Notes: generated by a model not told the origin, from the letters alone. A stretch of 6,754 nt of DNA from Deltaproteobacteria bacterium (GCA_019313605.1 JAFDAW010000154.1:1-6754), one strand, 5' to 3'; positions 1 through 6,586 are shown, counted from the first letter of the stretch. A program made the numbers and translations.

Positions 1-692
1 TGCTGCCCGAGGGTGCCGTCGCGTGGGCGCCGCTCGTCGGCTGTGTCGCGGTGGTCAACATCGTCTACGGCGCACTGTCGGCCATGAGTCAGCGGGATCT
101 GAAATACGTCGTCGCCTACTCGTCCGTGAGCCATATGGGCGTCGTGATGCTCGGCGCGGCAACCTTGACGGTCGAAGGCTGGAACGGGGCCGTGTATCAG
201 ATGTTCGCGCACGGTTTGATGACGGGCCTCTTCTTTGCGCTCGTCGGCCTCGTCTACGGCGCCTCCCACACCCGCCACATGCCATCGATGGGTGGTTTCG
301 GACTGCGCATGCCCGGGGTTGCGACATTCTTCACGCTCGCCTGCCTCTCCTCGCTCGGCCTACCCGGCACCGCGGGATTCGTGGCCGAGATCCTGGTCTT
401 CATCGGTGCCTGGAAGAGCCTCCACCCCTGGTGGGCGATCCCGGGCATCCTCGGCGCATTCATCACCGCCGTCTACGTGTTGCGCGCATCCCGCCAAATT
501 TTCTGGGGCGAGGGACCGGCTGAAGAATTCCGCGACCTGAACGACGCAAAGGGCGTGGAATGGGGCGCGCTCATCATTCTGGGCGGTTGCATCGTGCTCT
601 TCGGATTCATGCCTTCGTTGATTCTCGATTTCATCAACCGCGTGACTCCTGAATATCTCTCTGTGCTCACCCAGTTGATGGAGTCGAGATGA
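1..692 (+). CDS. nuoM: NADH-quinone oxidoreductase subunit M (NuoM), C-terminal part; start lies outside the window
   Basis: This is a membrane antiporter-like subunit of respiratory complex I, one of the three large proton-pumping chains (NuoL, M, N). The window begins inside the gene; the reading frame is open from base 3 and gives 229 residues before the TGA at 690-692, somewhat under half of the usual length of about 500. Visible family marks are the lysine-containing stretch DLKYVVAYSSVSHMG, a membrane HGL motif followed by an LFFALVGLVYG helix and HTRHM, and the GTAGFVAE segment, whose Glu (bases 387-389) matches Glu407 of E. coli NuoM at the channel exit. The rest is hydrophobic helices, as expected for the last transmembrane segments of the family. 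NuoL is excluded because there is no long C-terminal lateral helix and nuoN follows directly. It overlaps nuoN by four bases (ATGA), which indicates translational coupling within a nuo operon. Confidence 0.95.
   Translation, partial: LPEGAVAWAPLVGCVAVVNIVYGALSAMSQRDLKYVVAYSSVSHMGVVMLGAATLTVEGWNGAVYQMFAHGLMTGLFFALVGLVYGASHTRHMPSMGGFGLRMPGVATFFTLACLSSLGLPGTAGFVAEILVFIGAWKSLHPWWAIPGILGAFITAVYVLRASRQIFWGEGPAEEFRDLNDAKGVEWGALIILGGCIVLFGFMPSLILDFINRVTPEYLSVLTQLMESR
680..683 (+). promoter_or_regulatory. Shine-Dalgarno site of nuoN inside the end of nuoM
   Basis: GGAG lies five bases before the ATG at 689. Together with the ATGA stop/start overlap it fixes the nuoN start and shows that ribosomes can begin here while finishing nuoM. 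Confidence 0.7.
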
Positions 693-2152
693 GCTGGGAT
701 CAACTCTCACCGCTGAGTCTCGACCTGTTGCTCGCCTGCGGCATCTTGCTGCTGCTGGCGGTCGACATGATCTTCCCGCGCCTCGGCCGCGGAAACGCCA
801 AGCTCACCGCGGTCATCCTCGCCGCCGTTCTCGGGGCCTCGTTCACACTCGACACCAGCGGCAGCGCGATCGGCGGCGCCTATGTGGGTGGCGCCTGGCC
901 TCTGCTCTTCAAACGCATCTTCCTGATCGCGGGCATCATCGCCACGCTCGGCTCATCGGCTCATGTCGAGCGGTGCTACCCCCGTCGGCAGGGCGAGTAC
1001 TACCTGCTGTTGCTCTTTTCTCTACTCGGCATGACGCTGCTGGCGGGCACCCAGGATCTGATCTTGCTGCTCGTCTGCTTCGAGTTGATGAGCTTGCCCC
1101 TCGCCGTTCTTGCCGCGTTCGACAAGAACGACAGCGATCGCGGCCAACAGCGAACTCCCGAGGGCGCACTCAAGTTCTATCTGGTGGGCGTCACGAGTAC
1201 CGCAATTACCCTGCTCGGCATTTCGCTGCTGTTCGGGATGGCGCAGACCACGAACATCGCCGAACTCGGCGCAGCCGCCTCCACACCGCTGTCGACGCTG
1301 GGCATGTTGCTGGTGATCTCCGGACTCGGTTTCAAGATCGGCGTCGTGCCTTTCCACATGTGGGTTCCGGATACCTATCAGGGCTCCGGCACGCCCTTCG
1401 TGAGTCTGCTCTCGGTGGCACCCAAGCTGGCGGGGTTCGCGGTGTTCTCGCTGCTCTTTCTCCAGGGACTTGGCGCCTGGAGCGACGACTGGGTGCCGCT
1501 GATCGCCGCGCTATCCCTCGTGACGATCCTGGTCGGCAACCTGCTCGCGCTGCCTCAAACGAACGTCAAACGCCTGCTCGCGTTCTCGGGTGTTGCCCAG
1601 ATCGGTTACATGCTGATGGCGTTCGCGAGCAACAGCGTCGAAGGCCTCGGCATGTTGCTCTTCTATGCCGCCGGCTACACGGCCACCAACATGGGGGCCT
1701 TCCTGGTCGTGCAGGCCGTTGCCGCTGCCGGAGGCGACGACAGCATCGACAGCTTCGACGGGCTTTCACAGCGCGCGCCTGGTCTCGCACTCTCGATGTT
1801 GCTCTTCTTGCTGTCACTTGCGGGGATTCCGTTCGTGGTCGGCTTCTGGGGCAAACTCTACGTCTTCATCGCCGCGTGGCACGCGGGGCTCGGCTGGCTG
1901 GTCGTCGTCGGCGCCGTACTCGCCGTCGTGGCGCTCTACTACTACCTGCAGGTCGCTCGGGCGATGTACATCAACCCCCCGCGCGAACAGCGGCACATCG
2001 CGATTTCGGGCAGTCTCAAACTCGCCATCATCATCTGCATCGCATTCGTCGTCGGCATGGGCGCGTTCCCCAATCCCTTCGTCGAAGCGACCAGCGAAGC
2101 CGCCCACCACTTCTTTGCCATCGTCAACGCAAGTTTGGGCTACTTACTCTGA
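689..2152 (+). CDS. nuoN: NADH-quinone oxidoreductase subunit N (NuoN)
   Basis: This integral membrane, proton-pumping subunit of complex I is usually the last gene of a nuo operon, as here. The 487 residues match the family length (E. coli 485), and the chain is almost entirely hydrophobic helices. Channel residues of the family are all present: Glu132 in the CFELMSLPL helix, Lys162 in the EGALKFYLVG segment after it, Lys216 in GLGFKIGVVPFHMWVPD, Lys246 in APKLAGF, Lys294 in the NVKRLLAFSG segment, and Lys389 in GFWGKLYVF. The last corresponds to the Lys that replaces Glu in NuoN compared with NuoM. The VPFHMWVPDTYQGSGTP segment is a clear family signature. The start is set by the ATGA overlap with nuoM and a GGAG five bases upstream. 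Nothing looks truncated or frameshifted. A hairpin follows three bases after the stop, so this is probably the end of the operon. Confidence 0.97.
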   Translation: MSWDQLSPLSLDLLLACGILLLLAVDMIFPRLGRGNAKLTAVILAAVLGASFTLDTSGSAIGGAYVGGAWPLLFKRIFLIAGIIATLGSSAHVERCYPRRQGEYYLLLLFSLLGMTLLAGTQDLILLLVCFELMSLPLAVLAAFDKNDSDRGQQRTPEGALKFYLVGVTSTAITLLGISLLFGMAQTTNIAELGAAASTPLSTLGMLLVISGLGFKIGVVPFHMWVPDTYQGSGTPFVSLLSVAPKLAGFAVFSLLFLQGLGAWSDDWVPLIAALSLVTILVGNLLALPQTNVKRLLAFSGVAQIGYMLMAFASNSVEGLGMLLFYAAGYTATNMGAFLVVQAVAAAGGDDSIDSFDGLSQRAPGLALSMLLFLLSLAGIPFVVGFWGKLYVFIAAWHAGLGWLVVVGAVLAVVALYYYLQVARAMYINPPREQRHIAISGSLKLAIIICIAFVVGMGAFPNPFVEATSEAAHHFFAIVNASLGYLL

Positions 2153-2154
2153 GT

Positions 2155-2177
2155 TCGAGCGGGCAGCGCCCGCTCGA
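2155..2177. terminator. Perfect hairpin between two converging operons, probable two-way terminator
   Basis: A perfect 10-bp inverted repeat (left arm tcgagcgggc at 2155-2164, right arm 2168-2177) encloses a three-base loop, AGC. It sits in the 40-base gap between the nuoN stop and the stop of the minus-strand PFOR gene, where a shared terminator is expected. Neither side has a U-tract right after the stem. The only T-run on the plus strand (2196-2200) lies 18 bases away and falls in the last codons of the minus-strand gene. It therefore may stall polymerase or protect RNA 3' ends rather than act as a textbook intrinsic terminator. Confidence 0.6.
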
Positions 2178-2192
2178 TGATTCCCGCTCCCG

Positions 2193-3887
2193 CTATTTTT
2201 GCAGGCCGGCCAGCTCTTGCAGCAGGCGCCAGTTGCGCAGGCGATCGGCTTGCGCGCTGAGCAGCAGCTCGGAGGGTTCATCGTCGGCATTGAACTGCCG
2301 GCGGAAGCGACCCTCCGTGCGCGCAAAGTCGACGAAGGTATACGGCTCACCGGTCTTGCCATCCTTGGGCCAGTCCTCGCTCACGGACGGGTTGCCGCGC
2401 AGCGATAGCCGCTCGCGCATGCGTTCGCCCTTGCGCGGGTCGTGTATGAAGAGCGGGAAGGCCCGGCTTTGCACCGCGCGCCGGCTCTGCTCGATCGCCA
2501 TGTCGTCGCCGACCCCGTGCTCCGGCTGGCAGGTTGTGAAGACGTTTACCAACGCCGGACCCGGAAACTCGTTGGCCTCGTGAATGGCTCGTAGGAAGTG
2601 ATTCACGTACGCCGTGGACGTCTGGGCCACATACACCTCGGGGTGCATGAAGGCGATGTTCGAGAGTTCCTTGCGATGCTCCAGCTTGCCGGGCTGTACC
2701 CGTCCGTACGGTGACATCTTGGCTTCCTGGGAGGTAAAGGATGCGGTGCTCGCCTGGCCGCCGGTGTTCGAGTAGACCTGCGTGTCGAGGACCAACACCT
2801 TGATGTCCATGCCCGAGCAGAGCATGCGGCTCAGAGACTGGAAGCCGATGTCGTACATGGCGCCGTCGCCGCCCAGCACCCAGAGCCGCTTGCCCTGCCA
2901 GCCCTGCTGGTCCCAGCGCACGCGCACACCCATCGCCACGGCCGGCGCGTTTTCGAACAGCGAATTGCTCCACGTCACCAGGTAGGGGTTGTAGGGGTAG
3001 GTGGCTCCGTAGACGGTATTGCAACCCGTGGCGGCGATGATGCCGATCTCCTCGCGCGTGTACACGTCACCCGTAGCCGCGAGCATCATGCGAATCGCCG
3101 TCGCCTCGCCGCAGCCCGCGCACGAACCGGCGCCACCCACGTAGAGCAGGTTGCGTTCTTCGTAGAGCATCAGGTCGACGGGAAGCTTCCGGGCCAGAAA
3201 CCGCTGCGGAGTCGCCGGTAGATCCTGAATCAAGCGGTGCCGGTTGCGAAAGTTCTCGATCAGCTCGTCGCTCTTCTCGAGCATCTCGAGTGCTTCGTGG
3301 CTCCCGCACGCCACGACGCACTCGCCGCAGCCCTTGCACTTGGTGGGATCGACGTGGATGCCAAACATCCCGCCTTGTTCACCCTTCTTCTCCACCACGT
3401 CGAAGAACTTGGTGGTGCGCACCCATTGGGCGTCGAAGTCCGCGCGTTCTGCGTCGGTGACAATCTCTTCGGACGCACTCGCGAGCACGTCCGGTTCCGC
3501 GATGCGGCCGAGGATCGCCGTATCGGGGCAGACCGTCACGCACTCCATGCAGGCCACGCACTTGTCTGCGATGAATTTCGGCAGAGCGGGCGCCACGTGG
3601 GAGAAGTCGCGGAATACGCCCGTTCCGGGCGGAATCAGGGAGCGCGCGATGCCGGTGTCGGCCGGCAACACGGCGCCTTCGCCCTGGCCATAGGCGCCGA
3701 TCACCTGCTCGTTGAATTCCCCGACGAAGCGATCCAGGTCGATTTCGAAATCGAGAAACGAGAAATGTGCGCCGTGAGATTCCAGCGCCGCCCCGGGTTC
3801 CTTGACGAGCGGCCATTCCACCCGGCTCACGGGCCGATCGGGGATCTCCTCCGTCGCGGCAGGATCTTCGTGGTCGTCCTTGCTCAT
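2193..3887 (-). CDS. Split NifJ-type pyruvate:ferredoxin oxidoreductase, ferredoxin (delta) plus thiamine-diphosphate (beta) chain
   Basis: This 564-residue chain is the C-terminal half of a NifJ-type PFOR. Residues 1-45 are a charged, acidic extension without recognisable homology. Residues about 50-105 resemble the NifJ linker domain IV (IPPGTGVF, then VAPALPKF). Residues 106-200 form a two-cluster ferredoxin domain with Cys110/113/116/120 and Cys184/187/190/194. Residues about 245-480 are the thiamine-diphosphate domain: Cys256 and Cys259 (GSCAGCGE), Cys289 (ATGCNTVYG) and Cys453 (TTCQPEHG) should bind the cluster next to the cofactor. G340-D341-G342 and the VLVLDTQVYSNTGGQ segment bind Mg-thiamine diphosphate; Asn374 matches pyruvate-binding Asn996 of the Desulfovibrio africanus enzyme. 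The tail resembles the NifJ C-terminus, without the extra domain VII of D. africanus. With the upstream chain it should convert pyruvate and CoA to acetyl-CoA and CO2 and reduce ferredoxin in the cytoplasm. Substrate assignment is inferred. The start overlaps the upstream stop by ATGA. Confidence 0.93.
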   Translation of the reverse strand: MSKDDHEDPAATEEIPDRPVSRVEWPLVKEPGAALESHGAHFSFLDFEIDLDRFVGEFNEQVIGAYGQGEGAVLPADTGIARSLIPPGTGVFRDFSHVAPALPKFIADKCVACMECVTVCPDTAILGRIAEPDVLASASEEIVTDAERADFDAQWVRTTKFFDVVEKKGEQGGMFGIHVDPTKCKGCGECVVACGSHEALEMLEKSDELIENFRNRHRLIQDLPATPQRFLARKLPVDLMLYEERNLLYVGGAGSCAGCGEATAIRMMLAATGDVYTREEIGIIAATGCNTVYGATYPYNPYLVTWSNSLFENAPAVAMGVRVRWDQQGWQGKRLWVLGGDGAMYDIGFQSLSRMLCSGMDIKVLVLDTQVYSNTGGQASTASFTSQEAKMSPYGRVQPGKLEHRKELSNIAFMHPEVYVAQTSTAYVNHFLRAIHEANEFPGPALVNVFTTCQPEHGVGDDMAIEQSRRAVQSRAFPLFIHDPRKGERMRERLSLRGNPSVSEDWPKDGKTGEPYTFVDFARTEGRFRRQFNADDEPSELLLSAQADRLRNWRLLQELAGLQK

Positions 3888-6274
3888 TTTGTCTCCACCC
3901 CGATGTCGTTCATACCCGCGCGGGTCAGGTCGCTGAGTGACAAAACGCCTACCGGCAGGGTGCGCTCGCTCTCGCTCTTCGCCACCACCAGTCGATGCAC
4001 CGAATGGCTGAGCATCCGATCGACTGCAGCGATCAGCGGTTCATCGGGCCAGGTCACCAGCACCTCGCGGGTCATCAGATGGTAGGGGAATACATCGGGC
4101 AACTGGCTGCGCTCGGGCGCGGACGCAAAGGCGCGCGCCAGATCGGTGGTGGAGAGGATGCCCTCCATGTGCTTGCGATCGTCGAGCACTACGATCGCGG
4201 AGACGCGGGCTTTGCGCATCGTCTCGACGACGCCGTCCAACGGGTCGTGCGGTCGGCAGGCGATCACTCCGTGGTGCATCAAATCGCTCACGGTGAGGTC
4301 GGCGTGTTTTCTCTGGAAGGCTTCCTCGGCCGAGGCGATCAGTTCTTGCGGAAGCTCGTGCACTTCTTGGAAGCCCCGTTCGACGCAGCGCAGATTCTCG
4401 GCAATGACCTTGTCCGAAACGCGCGGGAAGTAGTGTCGCAGGGCCACTTTCACACGAGCGAACAGCGCGTCATCGTCTCCAAGCTGTTCTCGGAAGGGAG
4501 CGCAGCGCAGGAACACGCCCAGAAGCACGATGCCCTGCATGCGCGTTTCCAGATCCACGCGGCTGCCTTCTTCGCGGGCGATGCGGGCGGCGTCGAGGTA
4601 GAACATCTTCGCGCCCACGGCCTGCAGGCGCCGCTGGATCATCGGCGGGACGCGCTGCCAGAGCTTCTTCGGATCGGTTCCCGGCCACTGCACGAACACC
4701 GTCCCACCGTCGCTGAGTCCGCTGAACACCGCCTCCATCTGCAAGGCGTTGATGTCGTTGATCGGAAGGAATTCCGCCTGCTCCATTTCGCTGTGAATGC
4801 GGATGGGCTCGGATGCCAGCGTGAGATAATAGGTAGTGGGAAGCCCCTTCTTCTCCGAGCCGTACTTCGGATAGGCCTGCACATATACACCGAACAGTTC
4901 CTGCGCAACCGTGGCGATCGCCTTGTTGGTGGTGACCGAGCCGAATCCGCCGATCGAGTGCCCGCGCATACTGAACGAGCCGGGCACGCGCACATCCGGT
5001 TCGGGCTCCACGGCAAGCGCGCTGGGGTGGTCGATATTGAGTGAGAAGTATTCGTGCTTGCCCGCGTGCAGCTGCTCGAATACCGCGATCAAATCGGACG
5101 GACGCACATCTCGGCTGCCCAGGCCCGCAGAGCCGGAAGCGATGCCGGGCATGCGATGGATCGTGGGGTAACCGGCGCGTCCGCTGAGCGCGTCGGCAAA
5201 CGCCGCCTTGGTCTCGTTCGTGAGCGGATTGTTCGCCGCCGGAGGCAGGTCCAGCCGCTCGATGATCGCCATGCTCTGGACATTCTTGAGTTTGTCCACC
5301 AGCTGCGGGCCCGGAAACGGGCGAAACGCCGTCGGGTGCACCACACCCACGCGCCAGCCACGGGTCTCCCGCAGGTGGTCCACGACGACCTCCGCGGTCT
5401 CCGCCGTGCTGCCCATCGCCACAATGGCGTACTCCGCATCTTCCATGCGGTAGCCATCCACCAGGCTGTAGCGTCGCCCGGTTAGCGCATGATATTCCTG
5501 CATCGACACTTCCAGCGCCTCGACCAGGCGATCGTAGTAGTAACGCTGGGCGATCTTGCCGCGCATGTAGGCGTCCTGGTTTTGCACGACGCCGGACATG
5601 ATGCCGCGAGCGGGGTCGAAGACAGTCTGTACCCGCGCGCCGGGAGGACCGATGTACTGCTTCATCAACTCCGGCTCGGGCAGTCGGCAGGTCTCCAGGG
5701 TGTGGGTGGTGAGAAAACCGTCCTGCACGTTGAAGAAGGGAATCTCGGTCGCCTCCGCGCAGCGGCGGGCGATCAGACACAGATCTCCCGACTCCTGCGC
5801 GTTGCGCGCAAACAGCATCCCCCAGCCGGTATCGGCCACGCCCATGATGTCGTCGTGGCCGGCGTGCACATTGAGGGCCTGGCTCGTCAGTGCGCGCGCT
5901 CCGATGTTGAAAACGGCGGGCTGGCGCTTGCCGCTGATGACGTAGAGCACCTCCTTCATCAGCACGAGGCCCTGGCCGGAGGTGAAGTTGCTGACACGCC
6001 CTCCGGCGAGTACGAAGCCTTCCGCCGCGGACGCGGAGGAGTGCTCCGATTCAGACTCCAGAAAGACCAGCGGATCGCCCCACAAGTTGCGCATACCGTT
6101 GGCAGCGGCGTACGCGAATTGCGTGCCCATGTTGGTCGAGGGTGTAATCGGGTAGGCGCATGCACCCTGGCTGATATGCGTCTCGACCCAGACCACTGCC
6201 CCCGTACCGTCGGTGGCGGTGAGTTGACCTGGGAAGGGCACCTCCAGCTTGGAATCTCGTACGGCTACGGTCAT
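3884..6274 (-). CDS. Split NifJ-type pyruvate:ferredoxin oxidoreductase, alpha-gamma chain with C-terminal CBS domain pair
   Basis: This 796-residue chain is the N-terminal half of a NifJ-type PFOR with an added module. Residues about 17-250 are domain I (pyrimidine-binding). It has YPITPS with Thr44, Glu77 in the ESESEHSS stretch, and Arg127 in NIGARALTSQAL. The steps from Thr44 to Glu77 (33) and to Arg127 (83) equal those between Thr31, Glu64 and Arg114 of the Desulfovibrio africanus enzyme, which contact pyruvate and the cofactor. Residues about 275-400 are domain II (transketolase C-like; YAIVAMGSTAET, HPTAFRPFPG). Residues about 432-630 are domain III, the gamma part (RGHSIGGFGSVTTNKAI, VYVQAYPKYGSEKKG). 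Residues about 657-790 form two CBS repeats, ending in GILSTTDLARAF and GVLSLSDLTRA. Each carries the S/T-x-x-D motif that binds adenine nucleotide ribose/phosphate in CBS proteins. CBS domains are not part of canonical NifJ, so control by AMP/ADP/ATP is inferred. The ATG is the first after an in-frame TAA nine codons upstream. First gene of a two-gene operon. Confidence 0.93.
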   Translation of the reverse strand: MTVAVRDSKLEVPFPGQLTATDGTGAVVWVETHISQGACAYPITPSTNMGTQFAYAAANGMRNLWGDPLVFLESESEHSSASAAEGFVLAGGRVSNFTSGQGLVLMKEVLYVISGKRQPAVFNIGARALTSQALNVHAGHDDIMGVADTGWGMLFARNAQESGDLCLIARRCAEATEIPFFNVQDGFLTTHTLETCRLPEPELMKQYIGPPGARVQTVFDPARGIMSGVVQNQDAYMRGKIAQRYYYDRLVEALEVSMQEYHALTGRRYSLVDGYRMEDAEYAIVAMGSTAETAEVVVDHLRETRGWRVGVVHPTAFRPFPGPQLVDKLKNVQSMAIIERLDLPPAANNPLTNETKAAFADALSGRAGYPTIHRMPGIASGSAGLGSRDVRPSDLIAVFEQLHAGKHEYFSLNIDHPSALAVEPEPDVRVPGSFSMRGHSIGGFGSVTTNKAIATVAQELFGVYVQAYPKYGSEKKGLPTTYYLTLASEPIRIHSEMEQAEFLPINDINALQMEAVFSGLSDGGTVFVQWPGTDPKKLWQRVPPMIQRRLQAVGAKMFYLDAARIAREEGSRVDLETRMQGIVLLGVFLRCAPFREQLGDDDALFARVKVALRHYFPRVSDKVIAENLRCVERGFQEVHELPQELIASAEEAFQRKHADLTVSDLMHHGVIACRPHDPLDGVVETMRKARVSAIVVLDDRKHMEGILSTTDLARAFASAPERSQLPDVFPYHLMTREVLVTWPDEPLIAAVDRMLSHSVHRLVVAKSESERTLPVGVLSLSDLTRAGMNDIGVETK
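3893..3899 (-). promoter_or_regulatory. Shine-Dalgarno site of the PFOR delta-beta gene
   Basis: Read on the minus strand, GGTGGAG lies five bases before the ATG at 3887, inside the last codons of the upstream gene. With the ATGA overlap it decides the start and implies coupled, near one-to-one synthesis of the two chains. Confidence 0.7.
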
Positions 6275-6280
6275 GCTGGA

Positions 6281-6285
6281 TCCCC
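6281..6285 (-). promoter_or_regulatory. Weak Shine-Dalgarno site of the PFOR alpha-gamma gene
   Basis: On the minus strand GGGGA sits six bases before the ATG at 6274. It is a partial match to GGAGG at correct spacing. No other in-frame start exists between this ATG and the upstream in-frame TAA. Confidence 0.45.
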
Positions 6286-6332
6286 GCGCATTGGTTTACG
6301 GAAGGCAGCGAAAAACGAGTAGCGTCACAGCG

Positions 6333-6348
6333 TGCAAGTTCGGAACCA
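6333..6348 (-). promoter_or_regulatory. Candidate sigma-54 (-24/-12) promoter for the PFOR operon
   Basis: The minus strand reads TGGTTCCGAACTTGCA. It has the GG and GC doublets separated by exactly ten bases, and the TGG and TTGCA halves of the sigma-54 consensus (TGGCAC-N5-TTGCA). The CAC part is only one-third matched (TTC). Transcription would start near 6322, giving a leader of about 48 bases before the ATG. No well-spaced sigma-70 pair was seen in the same region. A chance match is possible because the motif is short and no activator gene is visible. Confidence 0.35.
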
Positions 6349-6403
6349 AAGCTCCGGTCGAGAAAAATACTGATTCATTCGATACTTCGAAGCAGCAACC
6401 CGG

Positions 6404-6432
6404 AAAGATAAGAAAACCTGGCGATAAAGATA
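6404..6432. repeat. Pair of AAAGATA direct repeats, 22 bases apart
   Basis: AAAGATA occurs at 6404-6410 and 6426-6432 on the plus strand, about two helical turns apart, in an AT-richer patch some 55-85 bases upstream of the candidate sigma-54 site. The position suits an activator or repressor binding site, but the repeat is short and no such protein is encoded in the window. Confidence 0.3.
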
Positions 6433-6448
6433 GGACAATCCGCCTCCG

Positions 6449-6586
6449 CTTGTGAGCGATCTTCTCGAAGGCGCCTGCGTTGCGGGCGACGTCCTCGCCG
6501 CCGTGCGTGACCGACAGCGTCCACTCATGCTTCGCAGCCGGCGGCCACACCAGCGACCACCGCTGTCGCTGCCGATCTTCAAGACC
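6449..6586 (-). pseudogene. Possible decayed C-terminal remnant of a class-III (PLP-dependent) aminotransferase
   Basis: A minus-strand frame that opens after an in-frame TAG (6587-6589) reads WPPAAKHEWTLSVTHGG followed by EDVARNAGAFEKIAHK. This resembles the C-terminal end of class-III aminotransferases such as glutamate-1-semialdehyde aminomutase relatives, where a short 'PP' or 'hE/W' segment is followed by S-x-x-H-t-x-x-D-h-x-x-t-h-x-x-h. No large PLP-domain sequence lies upstream; instead another gene ends at 6601. The frame then runs on into AT-rich, non-coding-looking sequence down to 6296. If the resemblance is real, this is a leftover tail of a deleted gene. The call is made from memory of the family pattern only, and chance similarity in a GC-rich frame remains possible. 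Confidence 0.3.

Noticed and set aside
973..2583. Plus-strand open frame of 536 codons
   Set aside because: It overlaps nuoN in another frame and then runs antisense to the PFOR delta-beta gene. It is very rich in Arg and Ser and lacks family motifs, typical of a shadow frame in GC-rich DNA.
3237..5044. Long plus-strand frames (282 and 349 codons) opposite the PFOR genes
   Set aside because: They are antisense to chains with unmistakable NifJ motifs, and their His/Arg/Gly-rich translations resemble nothing known.
4470..5780. Minus-strand frame of 436 codons within the alpha-gamma gene
   Set aside because: It is in a different frame from the NifJ-like protein, rich in Arg and Gly, and without motifs.
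5489..6322. Plus-strand frame of 277 codons opposite the PFOR alpha domain
   Set aside because: Antisense shadow; the minus strand carries the YPITPS and GARAL pyruvate-site motifs in this stretch.
6296..6455. Short plus- and minus-strand frames in the AT-richer patch
   Set aside because: Composition and position fit a promoter region; translations show no domain or credible start.
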